Shown: positions 1 through 11,744 of the stretch, one piece after another | Numbering within the stretch: the stretch's first letter is position 1 | Layout: each line of letters begins with the position of its first letter | Source: Phoronis australis | Taxonomy: Eukaryota > Phoronida > Phoronidae | Direction of reading: 5' to 3' | DNA: 64,000 nucleotides | Assembly (NCBI GenBank): GCA_002633005.1 | Contig: NMRA01000518.1 | Location: 244,842-308,841 of the forward strand | Translations under genes and position numbers: made by a program | The notes under the pieces: model-generated | Told to the model about the DNA's origin: nothing | The model's database searches: none | What the model saw: the letters and a program-made list of their open reading frames with translations, nothing else

Positions 1-46
1 CCATCTATTTTTACAGTTTACATTGAACGCTCTCTTTTACTTACAG

Positions 47-127
47 CTGTGACACCGGATTTGCTAATCATAACCTTGTCACCTTCACGGAATTCCGTCA
101 TTGTTGGTAGTAGTGTTTTGATAAAAT
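47..127 (+). CDS. Possible Ig-like domain exon (partial gene at left edge)
   Basis: A pyrimidine tract ending in TTACAG at 41-46 is followed by an open frame reading VTPDLLIITLSPSRN and then VIVGSSVLIKCKAG. This resembles the A-B strands of an immunoglobulin-like domain: SPS, then VGSSV, then L-x-C-x-A with the first core cysteine. A GTAAGG at 128-133 could be the donor. If the frame instead runs on to the stop at 241-243, the residues after the cysteine do not look Ig-like, so I favour the shorter exon. No partner exon can be seen because the window begins here. Seen: the splice-like signals and open frame. Inferred: the Ig identity, which rests on a short motif and could be chance. Confidence 0.3.
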
Positions 128-243
128 GTAAGGCGGGGGATTGCTACTTTGCACCAATTTGTGATTCTGCCATGCAATACAACAAAAATCACGCACTGGG
201 TGTTATTAATCAGTCGTGTCTTAACACATTCCAGTTCATGTGA

Positions 244-845
244 GAAAACATGTACTTGAATCACTCGTTTATTTTTACTCGATTCGTTCTAAGCAAATGT
301 TACTTTTATATGCGTTTCACATCCTTCATTGACCAATAAAGAACCGGATGCCAGAGTTCACCAGAATTTATTGCTAGGGGGTGATTTAAAAACACTTTCG
401 CGTCAATTGAAAGCCATGACCACGCAGAATCGCACGACTACTTGATGCGAGCAATTTCTCTATGATTTGACAGTAGCACTTTCCACCGGGCAATTCCACT
501 TCATAACAGCGGGAAACAAACACGCGTTGCGAATACACAGACCCGCGCCTTTTATTTCCATCCATGTTCTAAAAATGTTCCATACACGGAGGTCAAACGA
601 CAGTCTCTGGGACCAGTGCATTTGAGATATCTGTAAAAAAAACAGTGGTACACCCATAGTCCAAGCGGACGGAGATCTCCCTTAACCCTCCTGGCAAAAA
701 TACTAGTAAGTTGCAATCAGAAACTGAGTATGAAGATTTTACAAAATGTTTTAGAATTTTTAAAGAGGCTTGGAACGCGAAACCTCGTCAGAAATATCTT
801 TTAACCAATTGCTGACGAAAGTACAATCTCGCAGCGTCTACAACT
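244..845. other. No recognisable gene
   Basis: AT-rich sequence with only short, unconvincing open frames on either strand. I see no domain motif, RNA gene or clear repeat here. Confidence 0.5.
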
Positions 846-1050
846 GGGACCATTTCCAAGAAACTCAATTAAGTTCATTTTTGACTTAAGTTAAAGATTT
901 GTCTCAATTTCAGAAACTTTGAAACTTGCACATGTGGCAAATTAGTCAAAACAGACAAAACTAAAGTCAAACTTAAGTTATGTTTATTGAAACGGACTGG
1001 AGACAAATTTAAGTTTTATCTTAAACTAAGTCAGTTTTCTTGGAACGAGC
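846..1050. repeat. Inverted-repeat element, family with CCAAGAAACT ends (copy 1)
   Basis: The left end reads CATTTCCAAGAAACTCAATT and the right end, reversed, reads CGTTCCAAGAAAACTGACTTAG. The interior is packed with both orientations of ACTTAAGTTTGACTTAAGT-like words, giving a degenerate palindrome. A second copy lies at 10152-10390 with the same ends and interior. This is the structure of a non-autonomous foldback or MITE-type DNA transposon; there is no coding capacity. Confidence 0.6.
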
Positions 1051-2676
1051 TACAGAGTTATTCACTTTCCTGGTGATGGATTTTCTAGAAAAAATTCACG
1101 AAATTCACGATAATTGAAGTACGCACTAAGGAAAAACTGTAGTTACCACAGAGTTTCTAATCTCCCTCCCACTTATGATAAATGCGCGCATGCGCTCACA
1201 GTCATTCGACAAACAGCTGACTGACAAGATGGATATTAACGGCAGATTATCATGTGTGGTTACACTTCGATTCTAAGGTAGACAGCACAGTATGACAAGT
1301 GGATTTTAGAATATATTTGAATATTACACCTTTGCTTTAAACAGTTAGGACTTTCATCTGCTTGAAGTTAACATTGTTTTTTACATCGAAGGTCACATTT
1401 TCCATCTAAGAGAAATGTGTTCCGTCTATGACTTTCCATACCAAATAAGGATGCATGCTTTGCCTTGTGAGAGAAAAATCGACGAAGAGGTGAACACTTG
1501 ACAAATCGTTTTTATGAAATTTGAAACTAAATCAAAAGTGCTTAACATCAACAGAAATCTTTACGAACAAACCTTAAAAATACCTGGTGAACAGGTTGAA
1601 TTCTGTGTCAGTGGCAAAGAACAACTTTGAATAATGCAATTTAGTCTCCGAGTAAAGGGCCGTAGGAAGCGGGGGAGGCACGGGCCGCCAAAAAATTTTT
1701 CAGGCATCAGGGTTAAACCGTGGCAACCGATTAGGCGTGGGGCCGGGGACAGTCGAGAAAAGAAATACGGACAAGAGAGAAAATTCAAGAGAACATTTAA
1801 CAACTCTGCATCAGTGCATGATTTATCTTTTGAGGACCCTGGCCAAGACATTGTCGTTAGGGTCTCCGATTTTGCAGCACATGTCGTCTAAATGCACTTG
1901 AAAACGTGCACAAAATCAATTACCTACATATATTTCGAAAAATCGAGAAAATTTGTAAAGCGAAGCTTTTACGGAGCGTACTAATTTACTGCATTTTTAA
2001 ATTCAATAAGTCAACTATGTTTTTCCAGATGCCGCTCTCTGGCGAAGGATAACGGAGACAACTTTCACTTTATTTTTTTCTCCAAACTGTATATTACTTG
2101 CGAAAAATTGATGACCTGACAGATAACATCAATTGCTGCGCATTTCCCGACATTTTCATGGGGCCCCGCCCTTGAAGGAGGCCATTGATGACATTCAATT
2201 GGCCACCCTTTTTGTGTTTTTATTAACACATTTTTAAGGGGCTGCTCACGGACAGAGGGCTCAATGTTGGAATCGATTACCTCTATTTTCCTGTTATTTT
2301 TGTGAAATTGTGCAACCGGCTTTCATGTTGAAGGAGGTTACTCCCTGCATCGTTTGGGACAATACGACGATGGAATGCACTGTCACTCTTTTTTGCAAGC
2401 TCAAAGTGTAATTTGCATGGTCCAAGTATGTTAAATTGCAATATTATCGTCAAGGTATTGCTATTTGGGTGTATTTTATACAAATAATCGTATAATTGTA
2501 TCTTTAGTTATTTTAAAAAAGCGAAAATAAAAAAAATCAGCGAAAAGTTGACCTTTGACATCGTGACTTGGTGTAAGTTGGGGAACACAAACTAGATCAT
2601 ATCTCACAATGCAGTTCATCGCCATTATATCACAGTACACGACGAACAAAGACCGCTTTCTTGGCGTGTTTTAGCA
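1051..2676. other. Intergenic; possible transposon end near 1657-1700
   Basis: The stretch around 1657-1700 is a G-rich GGGCCGTAGGAAGCGGGG terminus of the kind found at the ends of short DNA transposons, but I could not find a matching opposite end. The 85-residue open frame from 1634 runs through it and I do not regard it as a gene. A GGGGCCCCGCCC tract sits near 2161. The rest is AT-rich with no recognisable coding sequence. Confidence 0.4.
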
Positions 2677-2929
2677 ATGGTACATCGGTGTGTGCGCGCT
2701 AACTGTTCTAACACCACCAAGGTGGAAGGCGTGAGCCCATTTAAATTCCCAAAAGACACGCCTCTGGCCGCGTAATGGCATGTTTTCGTGTGCACTGCTC
2801 GTCTTTGGAAAATGACTGTCGAATCAGCCATCTGTCGCAGCCGAAATATGCTCCGACCATTTTGAGGACGGCTGCTTCTACGACAAACACATTATGAAGG
2901 TAGAAACTGGTTTTTTAAAAGGGTAAGTT
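2677..2929 (+). pseudogene. Broken THAP-type zinc-finger exon
   Basis: From the ATG at 2677 the frame reads MVHRCVRANCSNTT, then VSPFKFPKDTPLA, the N-terminal C-x(2-4)-C and F-x-FP-x-D part of a THAP DNA-binding domain. It hits a TAA where family members usually have charged residues before W-H-x-F. The second half, EICSDHFEDGCF (the C-x2-H signature of THAP), lies in a different frame from 2843 onward. It runs to a good donor, GGTAAGTT, at about 2929. One in-frame stop and at least one frameshift therefore break the exon. THAP domains occur in host regulators and in P-element-like transposases; I see no transposase core nearby. Either a decayed transposon exon or a pseudogene; sequence errors could explain part of the damage. 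Confidence 0.6.
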
Positions 2930-3729
2930 GCCTTGATAATTTTGATGTCTAAAAATTCATGACGCTTTCGCAATACCTGAACAATAACAATCTTTTTTCA
3001 CAATCACCATAGTTCTCAAATGTTTAAAAATCTGTTGGTTTTCAGTGAAAGATTTAGTTATAAATGGATCAATAAAACTAAAAGCCACAACAAATAACGC
3101 TGATCTCAAAAGATGCATGTATTTTGTATAGAATGCAGATTTTGAAATAAAAGTAAAACTCGGTGGTAACTCAATTCCATGGTTTTGATTATTAAAGTAA
3201 TCTGCTTAAAATCTTGTTTTGGTTTTTGCTTGAAGGTAATAAAAGTAGGCGAAAACTTGCAATTAGATATCGTCGTGTTTTACTTTAATCATGGACTATT
3301 CTGGATTCAAATTTTTTTTTAACTTTTGAATTGCTGCTGTTGTGCTTTCGATAATAAATGAAGTGTGGGAGAACACCTTGCACTTAGTACGGATCAAAGA
3401 GAAGCTAGTGATCTCAAGTTGCAATTTTCTTAGAAATTGATGCCCCTCCAATGCCGACTGCTGGTGCTCCAGATGTGTCCAAGGAGGATGCCGTGGCACA
3501 GATCATGGATCCGTTGTCCAGATAAATTCAGACTAGCTGCTTTGTCAATTGACAGCACTGGAATTACTTTCCGTCACGTATTTGACAGTCACTACCAATG
3601 TTTTGGATTAAGTTTTTGAGGGTTGGTACAGATAGCAATACCAGAGTGTTTATAGTACCAGTACAGGAAATTGTGAAAATCTTTTGTGTGTGGCATTTGG
3701 CTGTCCCGTTTGTACAGATAAACCCGGTG
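2930..3729. other. No recognisable gene
   Basis: This follows the splice donor of the THAP exon and could be its intron. No second exon with THAP or transposase character was found. Open frames here are short and overlap on both strands. Confidence 0.4.
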
Positions 3730-3872
3730 ATATACTATGTTCTTATATTGAACCCCACCTACAATTCCCCCAAATTCCATTTGACAGTTCGGGGGTGTGA
3801 ATGTCTGACGAGCAAAATCCTGACTAATACTGTGCCCTGGCCCCCTTACTCAAAATCCTAGATTCGCCCCTA
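3730..3872. mobile_element. Terminus of a short DNA transposon
   Basis: Read in reverse, the end at 3872 begins CTAGGGGCGAATCTAGGAT, followed by C/G-rich runs. This matches the general pattern of GGGGCGGAT-type termini seen elsewhere in the window (for example 37255 and 59776). The opposite end was not identified, so it is a fragment. Confidence 0.35.
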
Positions 3873-5413
3873 GAAATTTTTCAATGTTTCTTCAATACAA
3901 TGACTATAAATATTGTGGCACAGCTTTTTAAGTATATTTGATTTGCACTAAACTGTTGCTGTCTCATACAGTGCATTCGTACCGGAGGACTTTCTTAGTG
4001 GGGTGAAAAGGTACCTGTTTGGCTCGTCAGTCTTTTCCTGCGACAATCTCATCCAAACTGTGCGACAGAATAATCACTTGCACGGAATTCGAACATTTTC
4101 TTGGGAATTTTTGTGTGATGTGTGAGTGGTACAAGCACTCACTTCAGATTTCCCTCTTCCTACACATGTGCATACTTTTTGTGTTTTTATATCATGTCAT
4201 AGATGTCTAAACCTGTGGCATACTGGAACTTTTGGGTTGAGATTTAGTGTGGTCTCGGTCGATACGCGTAATAATGTCTCGTGGGATATTACTTCATGTA
4301 CACCACTCTCGGTACGTTTTGTGTATGTATAGCGACGTACAATTCAGTCAGTGTTAAGAATATAGCAATAATAATAATAAAAAAGAGTTTAGACCATACT
4401 GTTGTTCAGATTGGTTTGGACCTTGCAATTTCTTCTTTAATGATGTTTAGCCTTTCATCTTAAGATGTCTCATTTCATACGGTACCCTCTCTCGGTGGAG
4501 CAGTTCGGAGGAAATGTCCCTTTGTCCCTCTATAGCCTACATGTAAATCTGACACTGCCAAGTAGGCCCATTCACGATGGAATTTGAGATTCCAAATTCG
4601 TTAAAAAACACAAAACATTCGTGCACAGCACAACCATTCGACCCAAACAACCAAACATTTGAAAAAATACAGTAGGATTGCCGCCATCGAAAGGGTGGAA
4701 TTTTGAAAAACGTGAAGACCACTATTTGTGAATTACACAAAGGAGTATTTCCGATGGTTATTTATAAAATAATGTTACTGTTCCCCGTACTATCACAAGA
4801 ATAGTATCTCTTTTGAAGATGGCTACTATGAGTAGTTTGTAAGGAATTCGCACATGTGGAAAACACTGCTGTCTAGGCTACTACTTTTGATGGCCGTGTA
4901 CATGTCGAAAGTAGGTTCTCAAAGAACTCTCGCAATCATAAACAAAGATTTCAGCGTTTTTTGTCAGTGGAGTTCAAGTTTACTTCGTGAACCGTTATAG
5001 GTACCTCTGAAATGAACAAAAATTCACCTAATACAAATAAATGCCCCGTCTTCTCCGGTTACCCGTCAAGAGTATGCAAGCATGCATGCGGAAATTCCTT
5101 ATAACATTCCCTTTTGATAAACAAATTCGTTGGTTTCTGATGTACTTGTTTATGTATCTACGAAAATCGACAGATTCATATTAGATGATTTTTGACAATT
5201 AGAAACTAATCTTGTAAGAATTGATGATGTTTCAGTGAATTTAATTACCGCCTGAAGTTGGAAAAACTATAATCCAATCCCCAAATAGTAAAGTACACTT
5301 AACGACGATTTTCGCATATCTAAAATAACTCTCAAAGACATTGATGAAATTCGGACTCACAAACCGTAGATAGAAAGAACGTTTTAAAAATCCTTAAGTA
5401 AATAAAATTGAAG
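3873..5413. other. No recognisable gene
   Basis: AT-rich sequence. The open frames at 4019-4463 and 4537-4740 have low-complexity or cysteine/phenylalanine-rich translations typical of random AT-rich frames, and no motif was seen. Confidence 0.45.
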
Positions 5414-5530
5414 TCATGGCTTGGAAAGTTTGTCTTTGCACTTCTTTGGTGTTCTTAGTTTCCAGTAGTATTGAGCAATGAATTTTTGTTCTTCAAAACT
5501 TAATTGATTGCTTGTGCACGTCATAACTGA
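5414..5530 (-). pseudogene. Possible transposon helix-turn-helix fragment
   Basis: On the minus strand a short frame reads NQLSFEEQKFIAQYYWKL and continues with TPKKCKDKLSKP. The pattern L-S-x-E-E/Q-x-x-F-I-x-x-Y-W-K resembles the first helices of DUF4817-like helix-turn-helix segments found at the start of some transposon proteins. The frame stops straight afterwards. This is a weak, motif-level resemblance without downstream support. Confidence 0.25.
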
Positions 5531-5637
5531 CGTACCCTCGTTAAAAATATGATGTAACCATGCAGTAGGCCCGCGCAGAATCTCAGTGATCCACAAAGTG
5601 ATCTTGTAAACAGGCACCAATATGCCATGCTAAAAGT

Positions 5638-5976
5638 GGTTGCGCCGGCCGAACGCTACAAGCTAGCGGTTTTGAATAGTAACCTCAAGAGGGCGCACCA
5701 GATATCATCCAATTGGCAAGCATTCAACGTGAAGTTCAACGCATCAAACAAGTTCTAGTTAATAATGGTTATTCTAATTCTTTTGTTGATAACCATGTTG
5801 GGCCTTTCATATCTATGATCGACTCCCGTGTAGACACTGAACCTAGTACTGGGACCTCTAAGACCGTGTATTATAAGAACAGTGTGTCTAACATGCGCGC
5901 ACCCAGCCTAAAATATAGGGGGGCTCGAATTCTTCGATATGCGGACCTTTTACTGAAACAAATCAACGAGGACTAA
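5638..5976 (+). pseudogene. Degraded reverse-transcriptase tail of a retroelement
   Basis: A first frame (about 5640-5740) reads APAERYKLAVLN and then LKRAHQISSNW. A shifted frame continues REVQRIKQVLVNNGYSNSF until a stop at 5974-5976. The order R-A-x-x-I-S-S-x-W, then E-x-x-R-I-K-x-x-L-x-x-N-G-Y, is typical of the region just after the polymerase core in non-LTR and related retroelements. A frameshift separates the two blocks, and no polymerase catalytic motif is present upstream, so this is a truncated dead copy. The element clade cannot be assigned from this piece. Confidence 0.45.
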
Positions 5977-6203
5977 AAAAAACGGGGCCACTACGTTCTT
6001 GCCTGCCAATCGTGCCGCGCTGAATTGCTGTGGACTTTGTGGACTGTTATCTCGTTTACACGGACTTTTTTCACTGAGGCGGACCTTTTTGCCCAAATTG
6101 CGGGACTCGTTCGAGCCCCACGAGCGCCCATGTCTAACAATTATCTGAGTGTAAGGGATAACGTTAAGGTGATCAAACCTGGTGACAGATTGAAAGTAGT
6201 CAT

Positions 6204-6434
6204 TTGTTATTAGAATATAAAGTCACGTTACCTTGTCATGACAAACCATATGAACCCCAGTGGCCAAATGTAATGTTGTTTACCAAATCACATGTCATAT
6301 GGATGGATGTCTTCGTCCTCATTCTCGTGAACAACGTTACATTGGACTCACGGTGTGTTCTCTCTCGCGACGGTTGTCCATGCACTTGCAGGGGGGATCC
6401 ATTCAAGATCACTTTGTACACTAACGAAAAATAA
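6204..6434 (+). repeat. Dispersed coding-like repeat (copy 1)
   Basis: The sequence from about 6219 to 6425 is clearly related to the reverse complement of about 61530-61830. Both share an AAGTCACGT-ACCTTGTCATGA block, a GTGGCCAAATGTAA-like block and a GACGGTTGT-CAT-CA-TTGCA block. In copy 1 the frame reads SRDGCPCTCRGDPFKI and in copy 2 SPDGCSYICMADPFNI, so the similarity is also visible at protein level. This suggests a transposon- or gene-derived exon family. Function unknown. Confidence 0.45.
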
Positions 6435-6868
6435 CTAGGCTGGAAATAGTAAACAATACCATCATTCGCTTTGTTGAAAATGACATATTCGGCTTAAGAT
6501 TTTGGAAATGCTATTGATTAGTCATGAAAAACCTGCGTTAAATGAACAGCTCACAGGTTTGCAACGCACGCTGGCTCTGTTTTGATAGTGTTGTGGGCTT
6601 TCTACCGTATGTTGCATTCAAACTCCCTTCTTGTATGCTCTCACGTGTATTTCACTGTTTTTTCGTTCTGTGTATTTGCATTCTACTCATAGTCTGATGA
6701 TGTGGCAAGAAGTCACGAAATATAGCTACTGTTTTTGCTTATTTATGTCTCTTGGTTTCTTACTTCATTCCTGCACACAAGAAGAAAGGAGACTGATTCA
6801 AAATTACGAACGTACCAGTATCGAGGTGGCTAACAAAAAGTCTAGTCGTGCCTTTAACGAAGTTTACA

Positions 6869-6932
6869 TTCATACATACATACATACATACATACATACA
6901 TACATACATACACACATACATACATACATACA

Positions 6933-6963
<31 letters not shown>
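6869..6963. repeat. (ACAT)n microsatellite
   Basis: An almost pure CATA/ACAT array of about 23 units, interrupted once by CACACATA. It produces artificial YIHT repeats in one frame and MYVC repeats on the other strand, which should not be taken as protein. Confidence 0.95.
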
Positions 6964-6964
<1 letters not shown>

Positions 6965-6997
6965 GGTTATCCCACATACATAGGAATACTACTGCCA

Positions 6998-7060
6998 CAT
7001 AGGCGGATTTAGGGGGGGGGCAGGCCCCCCCCTTGGCTGCCGCAAAAAAATAAAACAGCA
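6998..7060. mobile_element. Fragment of CATAGGCGGATTT-type MITE
   Basis: CATAGGCGGATTTAGGGGGG, then GGCAGGCCCCCCCCTTGGCT, matches the left half of the complete palindromic element at 11605-11744. Only one end is present; the other half appears deleted. Confidence 0.6.
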
Positions 7061-10000
7061 AGAGCGTAGGGAAATGTTGAGTTTATTAATTAACCGCGAT
7101 AATTAAAATTATACGGATGAAACAACATTTAAATGTGTGCACTTTTAGTGTTTGGGGGGAGCCATGTCCTATCTCGAATTCATTTCATCTCGGGAATGTC
7201 CCAACTCGACCGAACCTATTCATCCCATATATTTGGACTTATTTACATCATCGTGGCAATACCTTGTTGTCGTATGATCTGGCTTGTTGTTATATGACGT
7301 CATATGTATGCCAAGTACGGTACAAAAACTGGTTAAGCTACAAGACAACCTGTGAAAGTGTTGAATAACCAGTAACGTTTTATTTCGTAATAAATTTATC
7401 GGAATTTTTAGATTGTGAAATATAGAAGTTAAAGCATTGAATCATCCAATTATATCAAAAGCTTGTCGGAAACTTAGAAATAATCCATCCGGGAATAAAA
7501 ATTGAAACATTCCCTGAACTGAGTTGTCTGCAACAGCTTCGATGAATTAGTTTTCTTGGTCTATTTTCGTGTCTTAGCTTCTGGACTGTACATAGCATTA
7601 GAAACGTTTCCCTGTGTTGATCACAGCATTGGAAAATAACGGTGTAAATTGTGCTGATTTGCAAAACTTGAGGTAAGGACTATCGCAAAGCAGAAGTTTT
7701 AACGCCACGGCTGGCGACGGAGAGTTGAACGCTGCGAGCAGACGATTGCTGAAAAAAACACAAGGTCTTTATTTCCTGTAAAGACCTTCAGTTAGATATA
7801 CTGTAGGCTACCATAACGAAACGTTTTTGCTGGATTTGAATTGGATTTTGGCAGATTTCACTAGCCGGTGACCTTACTCAGTTTGACCTATTTACATGTA
7901 TGATGATCCAGATTGAAACTTCAGCAAAGCCCAAAAATAGCCACCTGATCACCGTGCGTCGGAATTTTCATCGGTAAATCTGTTTTGTTTTTAGAGCAGT
8001 AAAACTGCTTTTTCGGGAACGATGCCTTGAATTAATGATTTAGGTAACCAAATGATTGAGCCCAATAAAATTTGGCGTTGTTCACGCGAATTTACTCCAC
8101 CACCAAACTGCACACCAACCGTGAAATACGGCTTCTACCGTTGAATACGGCTTCTACCGTGATATACGGATTGGCTGTACTTTCCCGTATATCACAGATG
8201 AACACGTCACATATACAATGGCCATATTTTCACATATATGGGATAAACACAAATACACAACTACATGCACACACATATATACATGTGAATAAAAAATAGT
8301 CTGTTCAAGCCAGAATATCACTCTAGAAGTGAAATTTTGCTCGGAAAGACCTGACTATTCGCCATAGTTTCAAACTACGCTCAATAAGTTTCAAGTCGCG
8401 GCTTGAGCGCTTCAGCCTTGAAATCTAAAACTAAAATACTGACATCGTGACGTTGGATTTGTTTTAGTGAATTATTTTAATCATTTTCACTCCTGACTCA
8501 TGACAAGAAATCAATAATTTCGTTGGCGAAAGCGTATAAGCCTAAGGCAGTTGTTTTCTACACGAGCTGGACGTGATTAATAATCTCTTTAATATTATGT
8601 ATTATATTATCATTATATATATTGTTGTGCATTATATTATCATTATATAATAAATACTTAGGGATAACTTAAACAGCTGTTTTCAAGGATCTCACTCTGA
8701 CCAACTAGGGAATTGGACCCAAAAATTTTATTGAATGGGAAGTTATAGCCAGGATCGAGCTATCCGAAGCTTTCGTGTAATCCCGGCCGAAATCACTAGC
8801 CCTTCACTAGTTCTGTGTACGCGTCACTTAAGAAGTTCCACAAATGTTCTGGTTTGCATGGTGTTGCTGATCTTGCAGCAATTTATTCCAAATTATAAAC
8901 TTTGAAGAAATTAAAATCAATAAATCCTTCTGTGGCGGCATTGCGTCAGAGTGAGTGGGTCTGATTGTGTGAATTTTGTGACCACAATGGGAACTAATTG
9001 ATTCGTCGACGGAAATTGTCTTGGCGTGTATAGATACTGTTGCCCGTGGTCATTCGTCAATAGCTGAAGGTAATGGAAGGATACACGTATTCCCCACTAG
9101 TAGAGTCGGGTTTAAAACCTTTTGCCGACGGTTTTCCCTTTCGACTAAATTCAGCGAGGAGCCCCGATGGAAGCTTTTTATATCCATCCCGTTTTATGTG
9201 TATTTTTGTTCTAAATTTCACGTGTAATGTCCTATTGGTCAAGTGGCCATGTATGTACAAATACATTTCGAGAGAGAAGGCGAAATGGAATTTAAAACCA
9301 CACTCTTTCAAGTTTGATGGGACCCATTTGCAGTCTTTTCTTTTGCATCATAACGAGTCGACTTCAGTGTTATGATGCTTGTGTAGAGATATAAACATTA
9401 CAAAATGCTTATTTATCAAATATTAAAATTGAATTCACGATCAGCCTATTCATGTTACACAACATTGACCTGACCACTTTGCAATGAGTGAATGAAATAA
9501 GAAAGCCTTTGCTTGAATCAAGTAGCCACCTGATGGAAACGTCAGTCATATCGCGACCTGCAGTATGATCCACAAGTATCTCCCGGGATGAAAAAGCACA
9601 CACTCAGTCAGGGATTTATTGCCGACTTCATCCATCACGACAGATTCATTTCAGTTTGTTCTTTCTCGGTCGCCAACATTTCCCCGCTACCCCACTCCCC
9701 GCGGATCCTTAGCCCTAGTCTGCCTCTCCGACACCAACCCCCATATATTCTATCCCATCCCCAGCACCTGGTTTCAGCGACCCACTACCTTGTGTACTAT
9801 TCTCGGCAACTTAAGAAAGTGCATAAAATCACGTAGACTACGGTGATCGAGTGGACTCTGGGATATAACTAAAGGCTTCCACTGTACCGTTAGGTACGTG
9901 TCCCTCCCTGTTCGCCCACGAGCTCGGGCCAACTGCCGCCTATCGGCGGATTCATTGATGAGACACGCCGGGCCGTCACCTGAATCACCGCGTCAAGATC

Positions 10001-10151
10001 AGATGAGCCACCCAATGTGGTAACGCTTTTAAACCCCTAAGCGCTTCGGTTAAGAATTCAATATTGACAACTAAACAAGGGGCAATGACCCTTTAAATGT
10101 TTTTACTACTGTAATAACCATTCAACAAAATAACCAAACTTGCAAAATATG
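7061..10151. other. Intergenic, AT-rich, small repeats only
   Basis: No convincing gene. Small structures seen are a short tandem of TACGGCTTCTACCGT near 8128-8160 and a duplicated CATTATATTATCATTATAT block near 8595-8650. A GC-richer patch lies at about 9880-10010. The 100-codon frame at 9073-9375 overlaps an equally long opposite-strand frame and shows no motif. Confidence 0.45.
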
Positions 10152-10390
10152 GGGCCCGCTCCAACAAAACTGACTTAGCTAAGACAAATCTCAAATTCTT
10201 GCAAATTTTAAGTCAAATTTGTCTCAAAACCAATTCAAGAAAGAGATCTTAAGTTTGACTTAAGTGTTTGACATAAGTTTTGTCCTAATTTCGACTTACC
10301 GATTGTGGAAGTGTCAAAATTTGGAAGTCAAGAACAAATCTTAAACTTAAGTCAAAAATTAACTTAAGTCAGTTTCTTGGAACAGGCCCT
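10152..10390. repeat. Inverted-repeat element, family with CCAAGAAACT ends (copy 2)
   Basis: The left end is GGGCCCGCTCCAACAAAACT and the right end, reversed, is GGGCCTGTTCCAAGAAACTG. The interior is full of ACTTAAGT/TTGACTTAAG words in both orientations, as in the copy at 846-1050. Non-coding; a foldback-type transposon remnant. Confidence 0.65.
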
Positions 10391-10908
10391 TGTTCATTAA
10401 AATAGCAAAATTTCACTTTAACTTCGGTTTTGACAAAGATGTTTTTTCTGTATTATTACCTTTTTCGGGTCTTTACCGGTAATTCCCGGTACAAGTACCT
10501 ACATATTCCTGTTGCCCGTAGACAGCATTGCGCGGGGTGTGGTTCGAATTTCTAGAACTTCAGACCTTTGATATTTTACAAATATCTATACTGTAGAGTT
10601 TTCGGTAAGGCCCTTGACGCAGCTTAATTAAGGGAAATCTGCATACACGACGATGACTCTCATCTCTATGTTCCCGAGATGAGACGAAATTCGTAATACC
10701 AGAAATGAGGATGCCATGACGGTTACTCATAATGAACGGGACTCAAATTCGGATGAAATGTGATACAGTAAGAGAACGTTCTCTGTCAAACTTTCAAATC
10801 AGGCGTGCTTAGATGAGTGATTGACACCATATTACATACTTGGATGGAAATATTTAGTCGGAGAATGACTTTACTTAACTTGCTTACATCGCTGGAAATG
10901 GGAACAGC

Positions 10909-10968
10909 CCACTATTCCGAAGGTTCACTTCTCTGAGGGTTCGCTATTCCGAAGTTTCACTATTCCGA
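10909..10968. repeat. CTATTCCGAA minisatellite
   Basis: Short imperfect tandem units of about 17 bp: CACTATTCCGAAGGTT, then CGCTATTCCGAAGTTT, then CACTATTCCGAAAAT. It lies inside the 10508-11856 element. Confidence 0.7.
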
Positions 10969-11604
10969 AAATATCGTTTCAGACTCAGGTGTAATTTTTA
11001 TACTTTTACATGCGAAAATAAACGATACTTCGATTATTAGATGCACTGAGTGGTGTACCTAAATCCAAAACAACGCCCGGATTTCATGTGCATGCGAAAT
11101 TGCCCGCATACCTTAAGAATACCAAAAATGAGTACGTACTTACATTTGAAGTAGGGATATTGTTGGATTATCAACCACGATACATTCGTAAAAGCCATGT
11201 CAAGATGGCATCATTTCACAGCGTGACTGAAAAGTTTACGGCCTCTGCGCCTCAACCTCACCCACCGGAGCCACGCGCACGGCCTGGTGGAAATTAATTA
11301 TAAAATTAGTAGGCTACCCTGTCCCTTCCAGTCTTCACCACGTCAAAGAATGCCATTCAGTCTTCTTAAATTTAAAACCACCGTTGGTCCCTGGAGCCCT
11401 GACCTGATGTCTCTGCTTGAGAATGAGTTGTTTGTTAGATCAAAGATATTATAGATATACAGTATCTTTGGTTAGATTCAAGAATCACGATTGACAGTGA
11501 TTAGAACTGAGCTCATTTGTAAACAAGGTAAGTTTTAAGAATTATTCAATTTTTGCACACCCTCTAAATGGTTACTAAATGGACACAAATACAATACTTT
11601 ATTC

Positions 11605-11744
11605 CTGCATAGGCGGATTTAAGGGGGGCAGGGGCCCCTCCTCTTGGCTTCCATAAAAATAATTAAACAACAGCGTCCTGCTGTATTATTTTTTGCTTCA
11701 AACAAGGGGGGCAGGGTCCCCTGCCCCCCAAATCCGCCTATGCA
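11605..11744. mobile_element. Complete palindromic MITE nested in another element
   Basis: The left arm CTGCATAGGCGGATTTAAGG and the right arm, reversed, CTGCATAGGCGGATTTGGGG are nearly identical, and each is followed inward by GGGGCAGGGG-type runs. Length is about 140 bp with an A/T-rich centre and no coding capacity. A half copy is at 6998-7060. Confidence 0.8.

Noticed and set aside
6631-7002. 123-codon open frame ending in YIHT repeats
   Set aside because: It is the translation of the (ACAT)n microsatellite; the opposite strand gives equally artificial MYVC repeats.
9880-10010. GC-rich patch that might be a tRNA-derived SINE or structured RNA
   Set aside because: No A-box/B-box pair, cloverleaf or repeated copy could be found.
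10540-10560. GGTTCGAATTTC resembling a tRNA T-loop (B box)
   Set aside because: The same word occurs at 28129 as part of the terminal module of a DNA transposon; no other tRNA arms are present.
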